Notes under the pieces: generated by a model | Told to the model about the DNA's origin: nothing | What the model saw: the letters and a program-made list of their open reading frames with translations, nothing else | The model's database searches: none | DNA from: DATLCI01 sp046714215 | Lineage (GTDB): Bacteria; Acidobacteriota; Terriglobia; Terriglobales; Acidobacteriaceae | DNA length: 30,757 nt | Direction of reading: 5' to 3' | NCBI GenBank assembly: GCA_046714215.1 | Contig: JBKKBM010000209.1 | Location: forward strand, 1-30,757 | Shown: positions 7,655 through 15,320 of the stretch, one piece after another | Layout of the letters: the number at the start of each line of letters is the position of its first letter | Position numbering within the stretch: the first letter of the stretch is position 1 | Translations under genes and position numbers: made by a program

Positions 7655-8272
7655 GCGGTCCTTGCCCTGCCGATCGTGGAAGGGAATTACTTTCTCATGA
7701 CGCTGAGGTTCATGGTTCGCGTTGCGGCCGCTGCCGGCCTGCGAATCGTGACGGGAGGTAGGGCGCGCATCCTCGCGGAGAGATTCCTCGGTGCTTGCCC
7801 CGCTACGTGAGCCGTCCTGATGGGCACCCATGTTGCCAGCGTCGGAGGAAGACTTCACACCTTCGGAGACATCCTGCAAGACGTCGCCGGAGAGACGGTC
7901 ATCATCCTGTTTGACGGCCACGTCCCCGAGGGAAAGCATGCCCACAAGTTTGCCGTTCTCGACCACGGCCAGCCGCCGGATCTGGCGGTCGGCCATCAGG
8001 CGTGCGGCCTCCTTCGCGTCTGCGTTCGGGCTGATGGTGACCGACTGCGGAGAAAGGATGTCATCGGCGCGGCACTCCGCCGGGTCTTTGCCCTCCGCGA
8101 TGCAACGAACCACGATGTCGCGGTCGGTGATCATTCCGGCTACCTGGCCGTCTTCATCCACCACCGGCACGCAACCGATGTCTTCGTTCTTCATCAACGT
8201 GGCTATCTCTTCTACCGTAGTTTCCGGCTCTGCGCATACCGGGTGGGCAGTCATTAGATCTCTGACTTTCAT
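7640..8272 (-). CDS. CBS-domain pair protein
   Basis: A 210-residue cytosolic protein. Two tandem CBS motifs fill residues about 1-125: MKVRDLMTAHPVCAEP, VAGMITDRDIVVRCIAEG, DDILSPQSVTISPNADAKEAARLM, and VGMLSLGDVAVKQDD. Such Bateman modules usually bind adenosine nucleotides and report energy state or stress. The remaining 80 residues are hydrophilic, Ser/Arg/His/Asp-rich and probably disordered, with no second domain to regulate, so the target would be a partner protein. ATG at 8272 is chosen because AGGAG lies 8 bases upstream. An in-frame TTG at 8296 would put that ribosome site inside the gene. Convergent with the decarboxylase. Confidence 0.88.
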   Translation of the reverse strand: MKVRDLMTAHPVCAEPETTVEEIATLMKNEDIGCVPVVDEDGQVAGMITDRDIVVRCIAEGKDPAECRADDILSPQSVTISPNADAKEAARLMADRQIRRLAVVENGKLVGMLSLGDVAVKQDDDRLSGDVLQDVSEGVKSSSDAGNMGAHQDGSRSGASTEESLREDARPTSRHDSQAGSGRNANHEPQRHEKVIPFHDRQGKDRKKAS

Positions 8273-8280
8273 GGCATTTA

Positions 8281-8285
8281 CTCCT
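8281..8285 (-). promoter_or_regulatory. Ribosome-binding site fixing the CBS-protein start
   Basis: AGGAG on the minus strand, 8 bases before ATG 8272. It decides against the longer in-frame TTG start at 8296. Confidence 0.8.
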
Positions 8286-8473
8286 TTGATCAGCAATCAG
8301 TATTAGCAGTCAGTTATGAAAGCTCGTAAGAATCGCGTCTCTAGGTTAGAAATCACACGCTCCAACCGCGTTGTACCAGAGCGGAGGTGCCCGGGAGGAG
8401 ATGTGCTGGCGAATAGAGATTAATGTGCATTGTGCGGTAAAATCGAGTGTTTGCCCCATCAGGGGTGAGGTTT

Positions 8474-8479
8474 AAGGAG
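8474..8479 (+). promoter_or_regulatory. Ribosome-binding site of efp
   Basis: AAGGAG, 10 bases before the ATG at 8490. The leader (8273-8489) contains a -10-like taaaat at 8438-8443 without a convincing -35 box. Confidence 0.75.
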
Positions 8480-8489
8480 AGTTTCACTC

Positions 8490-9050
8490 ATGGCAATCCC
8501 GGCCACTCAAATGCGTCCCGGCATGATCATCAAGCACAATGGCGAGCTCCATTCCGTTTTCAAGGTGGAGCACAGGACGCCCGGCAATCTACGCGCTTTC
8601 ATCCAGGCCAAACTGCGCAACCTGCGCACCGGCGCCATGTTTGAACATCGCTTCCGCTCCCCCGACCCCATTGAGAAGGTCACGGTCGATGAGATCAATA
8701 TGGAGTTCCTCTACCACGATGGCGACAACTTTCACTTCATGAACACCGAGACCTATGAGCAGATCGCGTTGTCCAATGAGGTGCTGGGTGACGCCGCCGA
8801 CTATCTCACCGCGAACATGCAGATCAAGATCGAGTTCTTTGACGGTAAAGCCGTGGGCGTGGAACTGCCCCAGACGGTAGATCTGAAGGTCATCGAGACG
8901 GAGCCCGGCATCAAGAGCGCCACCGCTTCCAGCGTGACCAAACCGGCGAAGACAGAGACGGGGCTGGTAGTGCAGGTGCCGCCATTCATCAATGAAGGCG
9001 AGACCATCCGGGTCGACACGGCCGAAGGGGCGTACCTGTCCCGCGCATAA
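8490..9050 (+). CDS. efp: Elongation factor P with Asn at the modification tip
   Basis: Translation factor that binds between the P and E sites and relieves ribosome stalling at polyproline. A complete 186-residue protein with the three EF-P beta-barrel domains: KOW-like N-terminal (1-63), OB-like middle (about 68-125), and C-terminal domain (about 128-186) with the signature VQVPPFINEGETIRVDT. The domain I loop reads TPGNLRAF. Aligned to E. coli PGKGQAF, Asn33 replaces Lys34, the lysylated residue, and it is not Arg as in the rhamnosylated type. The rest of the protein is conserved. No epmA, epmB or earP is present here. It heads an efp-acyP-apt cluster. Confidence 0.96.
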   Translation: MAIPATQMRPGMIIKHNGELHSVFKVEHRTPGNLRAFIQAKLRNLRTGAMFEHRFRSPDPIEKVTVDEINMEFLYHDGDNFHFMNTETYEQIALSNEVLGDAADYLTANMQIKIEFFDGKAVGVELPQTVDLKVIETEPGIKSATASSVTKPAKTETGLVVQVPPFINEGETIRVDTAEGAYLSRA

Positions 9051-9056
9051 TCATTT

Positions 9057-9344
9057 ATGCAAGCACGCAGATACATTGTTCGCGGCCGGGTGCAGGGCGT
9101 CGGCTTCCGCTGGTTCGTGGAGCGGGAGGCGGCAGCGATCGGCGTGGTGGGCTGGGTGCGCAATAACGAAGACAACACCGTGGAACTGGTGGCGGCCGGC
9201 GAGCCGGAGCAATTGGAGTTGCTGAAGCTGCGTTTGCAGCAGGGGCCGCGCGCATCGCGCGTGGAGCGTGTGGACGAGGTCGAATCGTCGCCCGATGAAG
9301 TGGTGGGAAACCTGAAGTCATTCCAGATACGAGGAGCCTGGTAA
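9057..9344 (+). CDS. acyP: Acylphosphatase
   Basis: Small cytosolic enzyme (95 residues) that hydrolyses carboxyl-phosphate bonds of acylphosphates. The phosphate-binding loop VRGRVQGVGFRWFV carries catalytic Arg18, and GWVRNN carries catalytic Asn37; both are intact. Length is typical. It begins 6 bases after the efp stop and its TAA stop abuts the apt ATG, so the three genes are almost certainly one transcript with coupled translation. No strong ribosome site precedes its ATG. Confidence 0.93.
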   Translation: MQARRYIVRGRVQGVGFRWFVEREAAAIGVVGWVRNNEDNTVELVAAGEPEQLELLKLRLQQGPRASRVERVDEVESSPDEVVGNLKSFQIRGAW

Positions 9345-9893
9345 ATGCATCCCCAGCAACATCGCATCGATTGCGAGCCGTTAAAGAGACTCATCCGCGA
9401 GGTGCCGGACTTCCCCAAGAAGGGCATCTTGTTCTACGACATCACCACGTTGCTGAAAGACAAGCGGGGGTTTGCCACGCTGATCGATGCGCTCTCTGAG
9501 TATTATCTGGAGTCGGGGGTGGACCTCATCATTGGGATCGAGGCGCGTGGCTTCATCTTTGGCCCGGCCCTGGCGTATCGGCTGGGTGCCGGCTTTGTGC
9601 CGGTGCGCAAGCCCAAGAAACTGCCTGCGGCCACCGCGAAAGTCACCTATGACCTCGAATACGGGACCGACACCCTCGAGATCCACCAGGACGCCGTGCA
9701 AAAGGGCCAGCGCGTGGTCATCGTGGACGACCTGCTGGCCACCGGCGGCACCGCCACAGCCTGTGCACAGCTCATCGAATCGTTGGGCGGTGAGGTGGCC
9801 GGACTCGCCTTTGCCGTAGAGCTGGATTTCCTCAAGGGCCGCGAGAAGTTGGCTAAATATGACGTCTTTTCCTTGCTCCATTACGCGAGCTAA
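9345..9893 (+). CDS. apt: Adenine phosphoribosyltransferase
   Basis: Purine salvage enzyme (182 residues) making AMP from adenine and PRPP. The PRPP-binding motif VVIVDDLLATGGTATA is at residues 124-139. The flexible loop and adenine-site segments GIEARGFIFGPALA (about 64-77) and VRKPKKLP (87-94) match Apt. The N-terminus IREVPDFPKKGILFYDIT is also characteristic. Its ATG follows directly on the acyP TAA (taaatg), indicating translational coupling. A nested hairpin follows the stop codon. Confidence 0.95.
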   Translation: MHPQQHRIDCEPLKRLIREVPDFPKKGILFYDITTLLKDKRGFATLIDALSEYYLESGVDLIIGIEARGFIFGPALAYRLGAGFVPVRKPKKLPAATAKVTYDLEYGTDTLEIHQDAVQKGQRVVIVDDLLATGGTATACAQLIESLGGEVAGLAFAVELDFLKGREKLAKYDVFSLLHYAS

Positions 9894-9947
9894 GGTGCCG
9901 CAAGTCCAGAGGGCGTGACTAAGGCCACGCCCTTAGTATTTGGCACC
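9894..9947 (+). terminator. Nested hairpin after apt
   Basis: Inner stem agggcgtg (9910-9917) pairs with cacgccct (9926-9933), and an outer stem ggtgcc (9894-9899) can pair with ggcacc (9942-9947). The inner stem is followed by tagtattt, a poor T-run. It probably ends the efp-acyP-apt transcript or protects its 3' end. Pairing is seen directly; role is inference. Confidence 0.6.
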
Positions 9948-10087
9948 GATACCCGCAAAAATCAGGTACTGGGCATAGGGTGAAACATCCAGAACTACCT
10001 TATTTACAGCCGCCGGGAAGCCGAATATAGTTAACGGACTTTCCCCAAATATAACTGTAGTTGGGGCAGGGGGCCCGGTATCCCGGT

Positions 10088-11932
10088 ATGGATCCTTCAT
10101 TAGCCACGGCACGAGCCAAAGCGAACAGCAAAGAGTACATTGAGGCGTTTGCCAAGCTTCTGAACTCGTTTTCCTCCGCCAATATCGAGGACCTGCTGTC
10201 GCAGATCCCGGCGCAACTGGTCAACCAGTTCGACGCGGCGCGGGCGGAATTATGGCTGTGGGACGAATCTTCCAATTCCGCCTACCTGGTACATGCTGCG
10301 GGTATGCACGCGGAACACCGCCGCGATTACATCAGCGCGGGTGAAGGTGCCATCGGCAAGGTGGGCGAGGCGCGCAAGGTGATTGAGAACATCCTGCTCT
10401 CCACCTTCGGCGGAGAAGATCAGGAGTTCGCCAAGGCCTCCGGGCTGTTACATATTTCCGCTTATCCGTTGACGGCGGCGCAAAAGACCATCGCTGTTCT
10501 CGCCGCGTATACCCATGACGCGGTTCCCAAAGAGTTGCTGGGCTGGTGGCACATGTACGCGGAGATGTGCGGCGCCAAAGTCCCGGACCTGATGTATGCG
10601 CGTGAACAGCAGCGCCAGATCACGCAGCTGTCGCTGCTGTTTGAAGCGACGCGCCTGCTGAATTCCACGCTGGACCTGGCGGAGTTGCTGGAGTTGATCC
10701 TGAAGATCGCCAGCCAGGAGGTGCGGGCGGACCGCGGCAGCGTCTTCCTGGTGGATAACCAACGCAAAGAGTTGTGGTCGATCGTCGCCTCGGGATTGGA
10801 TCACCAGGAGATCCGCGTTCCCTTCGGCAAAGGCGTGGCGGGGCGAGTGGCGGAGACGGGCGAGATCATCAATGTGGAAGAGGCGCGCGCGCTGCCTTAC
10901 TTTGAAGCTGGCTTTGACCAAAAGTTCGGATACAACACGAAGTCGCTGCTGTGTCTGCCCATCCGTCATCACTCGGGCGAGATCGTGGGCGTGATCCAGC
11001 TGCTCAATAAGATAGGCGCGGAGGCATTCACCCGCGAGGATGAAGACTTTCTCACCAAGCTCAGCGGCCACATGGCCATGGCGCTGGAAAATGCGCGGCT
11101 GCACCGCGATGCTCTCATCAAACAACGGCTGGAGAAGGAACTGGCTCTGGCGCGCGGGATCCAGCGGAGCTTGCTGCCGGAGGCTCCGCCTATCGTGCCG
11201 GGCTACGAGATCGCCGTGCTCAATGAGCCTTGCTTTGAAGTAGGCGGCGATTACTACGACTTCCTCAGCTTAGGTCCGCAGTCACTGCTGTTGGTGGTGG
11301 CGGACGTCGAAGGCAAGGGCGTGGGCTCGGCGCTGGTCATGAGCAACTTGCAAGCGACGCTCCGCGCGCTGGTGATGCATCTCCATTCGCTTGAGGTGCT
11401 GGCGGTCTCGCTGAACGAGATGATGTGCAATGACACCAAGTCAGGAAAATATCTGAGCTGCTTCCTCGGCCTGGTGGATACGCGCCGCGGAGGACTGCAC
11501 TACATCAATGCGGGGCACGTACCGCCCATTTTGATCCGGGCGGCCAGCGGCGAGTATGAGTTACTGGAAGAGGGTGGGACCGTGATCGGACTGTTTCCGG
11601 CGATGGAATACCGCCGGGGAGCGATCCGGCTAGAGCCGGGAGATGTGCTGGTGTGCTGCACGGATGGCATTCTCGAGGCTTGCGACGCGCAAGAAGACGA
11701 GTTCGGTAAAGAGCGGCTGGCGGCGGCGGTGGCCCGCAACCGCATGAAGGGCGCGCAGGGCATCGTGGACGCGGTCTTGGTGGAGGTCAACGAATTTTCC
11801 GCGTCGGGAAAATATACTGACGACAAAGTCCTCATGATCATGAAGGTGGCGGAGGATTCTTCCGTGCAGACCGGAAAGATCGAGATGCCCGGGACCAAAC
11901 GCCCGGAGCGGCGAGGGCTGCCGCGGGATTAA
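10088..11932 (+). CDS. GAF-GAF-PP2C serine phosphatase (SpoIIE/RsbU type)
   Basis: Cytosolic signalling phosphatase of about 614 residues. A divergent N-terminal GAF-like domain (about 25-165) is followed by a canonical GAF domain (about 185-345, with GSVFLVDNQRKELWS and IRVPFGKGVAGRVAETGE). A helical linker EKELALARGIQRSLLP leads into a PP2C-like SpoIIE domain (about 375-595). Metal-binding motifs are present: GGDYYDF, VADVEGKGVGSALVMS, INAGHVPP, CTDGILEA and YTDDKV. Such enzymes usually dephosphorylate an anti-anti-sigma factor in a partner-switching cascade; no STAS or anti-sigma kinase gene is next to it. I chose ATG 10088. A TTG at 10061 is in frame. A purine run (ggggcaggggg) precedes the ATG at long spacing. 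Followed by a strong terminator. Confidence 0.9.
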   Translation: MDPSLATARAKANSKEYIEAFAKLLNSFSSANIEDLLSQIPAQLVNQFDAARAELWLWDESSNSAYLVHAAGMHAEHRRDYISAGEGAIGKVGEARKVIENILLSTFGGEDQEFAKASGLLHISAYPLTAAQKTIAVLAAYTHDAVPKELLGWWHMYAEMCGAKVPDLMYAREQQRQITQLSLLFEATRLLNSTLDLAELLELILKIASQEVRADRGSVFLVDNQRKELWSIVASGLDHQEIRVPFGKGVAGRVAETGEIINVEEARALPYFEAGFDQKFGYNTKSLLCLPIRHHSGEIVGVIQLLNKIGAEAFTREDEDFLTKLSGHMAMALENARLHRDALIKQRLEKELALARGIQRSLLPEAPPIVPGYEIAVLNEPCFEVGGDYYDFLSLGPQSLLLVVADVEGKGVGSALVMSNLQATLRALVMHLHSLEVLAVSLNEMMCNDTKSGKYLSCFLGLVDTRRGGLHYINAGHVPPILIRAASGEYELLEEGGTVIGLFPAMEYRRGAIRLEPGDVLVCCTDGILEACDAQEDEFGKERLAAAVARNRMKGAQGIVDAVLVEVNEFSASGKYTDDKVLMIMKVAEDSSVQTGKIEMPGTKRPERRGLPRD

Positions 11933-11973
11933 CGGATTGGGCGATCGATTAATTTGTGTTTTTAAAACTACCG

Positions 11974-11997
11974 ACCCGGCGAAAGCCGGGTTTTATT
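11974..11997 (+). terminator. Strong Rho-independent terminator after phosphatase gene
   Basis: Seven-base-pair stem acccggc/gccgggt around a gaaa tetraloop, followed by tttattg. It lies 41 bases after the stop codon. The rest of 11933-12168 holds nothing gene-like. Confidence 0.9.
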
Positions 11998-12168
11998 GTG
12001 TCCCTGCATCCCCCCCCAAAAAATCTTGCATCACTGATTTGCCGGGCGCACTACATAAGAACGACATATCGATCGGGGAAGGTTTTTTCATAGACTTTCT
12101 CGTCTTTCGGAATGAGGATGGCGCTCTTGAGCTAACGTAAAGCGCCACCCTCGTATGGGGGGAACGAC

Positions 12169-12747
12169 TTAAAAACGGATGAATGGTCCGAACGTCATCC
12201 GCAGATTATGGTTTGCCTTGCGCCGGTTGAACACGATCTCATCTCCGGCGTCGAAGCGTAGCCCCAGCCATCCAATACTTCCTTCCAGCCCAGCGCCCGG
12301 GTAAAGCACGCCATTCGTATTCGCTGTGCGGAAATTGTTGATCTGGCTGGTGAAGCCTGGCCCCGGAGACTGGTCGCTGAACTCGGTGTTCAGCAACCCG
12401 CCTTTCAGGGTCACGAAGGGTTTAAATCGCCGGTTCATTTGCCACTTAGGCCCGAACAACGCATTGATGGCCCGCAAGGAAGACGGGGTCGAACTTGACG
12501 AGATCCCGTTGGAGAAGTTCTCGGCAAATCCCCGCCGGAAGAGATAGCTCATCTCTCCTTCCAGTTGGATGTTCTTGTGGACGTTGATGGAGAGTCTCGC
12601 TCCCAGGCCGCCCAGGTTCGCTTGAATACCCTGGAAGCGAAAGAATTCTCCGAATACCCCGATCTGCCCCCGCTCCCGGTCGGTCGTTTGGCCGTGCAGA
12701 GGCAGCATCGTGGTCAGCAGCGCGATGGCGCAAATCACTTTTCTCAT
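12169..12747 (-). CDS. Outer-membrane beta-barrel protein (OmpA-like fold)
   Basis: A 192-residue secreted protein with a signal peptide (MRKVICAIALLTTMLPLHGQ). The mature part is made of alternating polar/hydrophobic strands (for example IQLEGEMSYLFRRG, FKPFVTLKGGLL, GAGLEGSIGWLGLRFDAG) and ends FGPFIRF, with the terminal aromatic residue expected for BAM-dependent barrels. Eight strands would fit the length. Function is unknown. ATG at 12747 has aaagga about 8 bases upstream. It follows the ferritin-like gene by 15 bases on the same strand, so the two are probably co-transcribed. Confidence 0.8.
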   Translation of the reverse strand: MRKVICAIALLTTMLPLHGQTTDRERGQIGVFGEFFRFQGIQANLGGLGARLSINVHKNIQLEGEMSYLFRRGFAENFSNGISSSSTPSSLRAINALFGPKWQMNRRFKPFVTLKGGLLNTEFSDQSPGPGFTSQINNFRTANTNGVLYPGAGLEGSIGWLGLRFDAGDEIVFNRRKANHNLRMTFGPFIRF

Positions 12748-12762
12748 GACTCTTTCCTTTCG

Positions 12763-13596
12763 CTAGATCGTCTTGATGTTTCCATTCATGCCTTGAGGGA
12801 AGAAGCCGCCGCTGTTGCTGCCCGCCGCAGTCTTGGCATAGACGATCGACAGCACTTGGGAGGTGGTGCGGATGAGGGAAAGGCCATTGGCGTCGGAAGG
12901 GAAGAAATTCGAGAGCGAAGCGATCTGATCCGTGGAATCCACCGGGGACTGCGCCACCGCTTGCTCTACCGCCTGCAGGCGTACGTTGCCCGCATGGTAG
13001 GCCTCGGTCGCGAGGATCTGCGCGGCCGCTTGCAGATTGGCTCCGCTTAAAAGAGTCGCGGCTCCGCCATAAGCGCTGACGCCAACATCTTCAAAAGCCC
13101 GAGCCAGCCCGATAAACGCGGCCTGACTAGCGAATGCATTTCCCAGAGCAGCCAAGTTGATGGCTGGCTTGGGGACGGCAGCCGCGCCGAGCGCGGTACG
13201 CAGGAAACGCACGTGCAAGCGTTCGTCGGCCGCGATCTCCTGCATGATGGTCAGCGTGGTTCCGGTCAACGGCGCCATCGCGCCCCCGGTCGTCGGTCCC
13301 GTGGCGGTGCCTTGGTCGGCCGCCGACAGTCCACTGCCGGTAGTGCCGTACAGGTAAAATTCGGCCTCCAGGTATTCCAGATTGAGGGCGAAGTTGAGCA
13401 CATCGGCCTGGGACACCGTCTGCGCGATCGATTGGCTGCTTAGGCATCCATTCACCGCGCTGATCGCGGCCACACCTATGCTCGCCATGCCCACCCGTTC
13501 CATAAAGGTCCGGCGGCTCAAAGCGCGCTTGTACTGAATAAGGTTGAGTTCCTGTTCGAGTTGCTGGGGGTTCGTTTCAGCAGTATCCAATTTCAT
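12763..13596 (-). CDS. Tat-exported ferritin-like domain protein
   Basis: A 277-residue protein of the ferritin-like PF13668 type. The N-terminus has a 27-residue polar lead, then SRRTFMERVG and a hydrophobic stretch (MASIGVAAISAVNGC), which fits a Tat signal; the Cys may be a lipid-attachment site. The four-helix core carries carboxylate and His residues in the expected places: LNLEYLEAEFY (about 70-80), ADERLHVRFL (about 123-132), ARAFEDVGVSAYGG (about 165-178) and ATEAYHAGNVR. The role of these exported ferritin-like proteins is not established; metal handling or oxidative defence is a guess. GGAGG lies 6 bases before ATG 13596. First gene of a two-gene unit with the beta-barrel protein. 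Confidence 0.83.
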   Translation of the reverse strand: MKLDTAETNPQQLEQELNLIQYKRALSRRTFMERVGMASIGVAAISAVNGCLSSQSIAQTVSQADVLNFALNLEYLEAEFYLYGTTGSGLSAADQGTATGPTTGGAMAPLTGTTLTIMQEIAADERLHVRFLRTALGAAAVPKPAINLAALGNAFASQAAFIGLARAFEDVGVSAYGGAATLLSGANLQAAAQILATEAYHAGNVRLQAVEQAVAQSPVDSTDQIASLSNFFPSDANGLSLIRTTSQVLSIVYAKTAAGSNSGGFFPQGMNGNIKTI

Positions 13597-14028
13597 TTCG
13601 TGCCTCCATAGGCGGGTAGGAAGGTGGTGGAAGCGTCAGCGGGCCTCTGGCCATAGCCGCACTTTTCGTCCCGCCATTCCCGTTCCTGTGGTGAGTACGA
13701 TTCCCTGGTTATTTTCGGATGTTGTGCCCTCGCCCGCTGGAAGCAACTTTAGTTGCCATCTCGATGGTGCGCCTGTTGGCGGCCACTTTCGTTGTATCTG
13801 GTTCCACCTTTGCCGACGCCGTGACTGATCCGAATGAGCCTGCGCCCCCTCTGCTCAGTGTTCCGCGTCGGGTAAAGCTCCAAGGTGTTCAATTGTGACC
13901 ACACTAGAAATAGTAGTGACGCTAAAATGCATACTGGTTGCCTCGGGCATCCCGTCGGGTTGATTCGGCACCTACATCCGGCGGAGCGCTCCAGACGTTC
14001 TTCTATATGGAGTGGAACGTACTTCTAT
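13597..14028. other. Divergent intergenic region, no gene seen
   Basis: 432 bases between the ferritin-like gene (-) and the LuxR/GAF gene (+). No convincing ORF, terminator or sigma-70 promoter pair is readable. An in-frame GTG at 13885 could extend the downstream gene, but the added 48 residues have no domain character. A near-perfect direct repeat lies at its right edge (14000-14040). Confidence 0.5.
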
Positions 14029-14040
14029 ATGGGTGGAACG
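14000..14040 (+). repeat. Direct repeat at the LuxR/GAF start codon
   Basis: cttctatatggagtggaacg (14000-14019) recurs as cttctatatgggtggaacg (14022-14040), one base shorter, two bases apart. Each copy contains an ATG; they are 22 bases apart and so in different frames, and only the second (14029) opens the HTH/GAF frame. Possible operator half-sites or a replication-slippage duplication. Confidence 0.7.
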
Positions 14041-14769
14041 AAGAGGCCAGGCTCCTTGCAGAAACTATCTCCCTATCAAACCAAGATTGGCCGGCTGGTC
14101 GCGCGCGGGTACAGTAACCGCGACATCGCTTTGGAACTGAAAACCTCCGAGCAGGCGATCAAGAGCGCCATCCATGCAGCCTTCGATAAGACCGGCGCCG
14201 GGAACCGCGTGGAACTCGCGGCCCTGCTGGCCCATGATTTTTCCCTTGCGGACGAGGGCGCAGACGCCGCGGCGGCCAAGCGCATAGAGGATGACCGGCT
14301 CAGCATGCTTCAGGAAATAACCAAAGCTGACCGGACAAGACAGGAAGCGCTGGACGATCTCGTCTCGGTGGCAGCTACGTTGTGCAACACTCCGATCGCG
14401 CTCGTATCCCTTCTGGAAGCACATCGGCTGTGGTTCACGGCGGAAATCGGCATGCACATCAGAGAAGTGGCTAGGCGCGCCTCCTTCTGCGACCATGCGT
14501 CACAAGGATCCATCCTTTTCCAAATCAAGGACGCGACCCAGGACGAACGCTTCCGGCAACACCCCTTTGTCTGCTCTGATCCCCACATCCGTTTCTACGC
14601 CGGGCTTCCCCTGCTTAACCGCGATGGCAACGCCCTGGGTACCCTGTGTGTGATCGATCGCGTCCCCCGGGAACTCAACCCTGCGCAGCAGCAAGGCTTG
14701 ACCCGGTTGGCCCGGCTGGCGCAGAAGCTCCTGACCGGGGCGGTGGACCCGATGAGAAAAACTGGCTGA
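14029..14769 (+). CDS. LuxR-type HTH plus GAF domain regulator
   Basis: A 246-residue soluble protein. A LuxR/GerE-like HTH lies at about residues 12-68 (LSPYQTKIGRLVARGYSNRDIALELKT.. then VELAALL), with the HTH at the N-terminus, not the usual C-terminus. A linker (EDDRLSMLQEITKADR) leads to a GAF domain at about 100-235, with IALVSLLEAHRLWFTAEIG, FCDHA, and FYAGLPLLNRDGNALGTLCVIDR, the form common in GAF sensors of kinases and cyclases. No receiver, kinase or GGDEF domain is present. The GAF ligand is unknown. Start chosen at ATG 14029, just before the HTH; a GTG at 13885 is possible. A direct repeat overlaps the start. Confidence 0.75.
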   Translation: MGGTKRPGSLQKLSPYQTKIGRLVARGYSNRDIALELKTSEQAIKSAIHAAFDKTGAGNRVELAALLAHDFSLADEGADAAAAKRIEDDRLSMLQEITKADRTRQEALDDLVSVAATLCNTPIALVSLLEAHRLWFTAEIGMHIREVARRASFCDHASQGSILFQIKDATQDERFRQHPFVCSDPHIRFYAGLPLLNRDGNALGTLCVIDRVPRELNPAQQQGLTRLARLAQKLLTGAVDPMRKTG

Positions 14770-15011
14770 CCCGAGAGCGCAACAATCCTTCATCGCTAGT
14801 TTCCTGTTTTCTGAATAGCCCATTCGGGGATCACTGTGGGCGCCAGACAAACGTTTGTCTTGATCACCCCGCGTGGTTTAAGCCACCCGTCCAAACACCT
14901 TAATCAGTTACGTAACCCATTACCTTATTTGGGAACAGCGGTCATATATCCTGCGCTGGGCACACTTAAGCGAGTAGAGTGTCAGTCACCACACAGTTTG
15001 ACGAGGTGTTT

Positions 15012-15257
15012 ATGGCCGCGACGGGAACGAGTAGAGGCTTCTCTACCACGCACCAACCCAGACCCACGACAATCCGAAAGGACGGCTACTCCACAGAGAT
15101 CGTTTCCGAGATGATTTTTGGAAGAAATTCCTACAGCTACGTCATCAGGCGCGACGGCCATGAAGAAGTGGTTCAGCAAGGACAGGAAAGATCCGTGCTG
15201 GAGATACTGGATCGTATGAACAAGATATTTGAAGAGCTAGCGGCCAACCAGATTTGA
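15012..15257 (+). CDS. Small protein of unknown function
   Basis: An 81-residue soluble frame. It has a Ser/Thr-rich N-terminus, a central part that could form two beta strands (YSTEIVSEMIFGRNSYSYVIRR), and a C-terminal amphipathic helix (LEILDRMNKIFEELAANQ). I do not recognise a family. ATG 15012 has gaggtg about 4 bases upstream; a GTG at 14979 is in frame. The codon pattern looks coding, but no homology evidence is available to me. 14770-15011 upstream holds no other gene. Confidence 0.5.
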   Translation: MAATGTSRGFSTTHQPRPTTIRKDGYSTEIVSEMIFGRNSYSYVIRRDGHEEVVQQGQERSVLEILDRMNKIFEELAANQI

Positions 15258-15320
15258 GCAGATTCTCCCTCGATTTGGAACCAGACATTTGACTCCCGAG
15301 GGGGCAGCCATTCGTAGGCT

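Noticed and set aside
11937..12140. 67-residue plus-strand ORF after the phosphatase gene
   Set aside because: It runs through a strong terminator hairpin (11974-11997) and has no ribosome site.
14011..14040. Sigma-54 or ECF-type promoter in the tggaacg repeats
   Set aside because: TGGAAC lacks a matching TTGC at -12, and no consistent ECF -10 partner is found at the right spacing.
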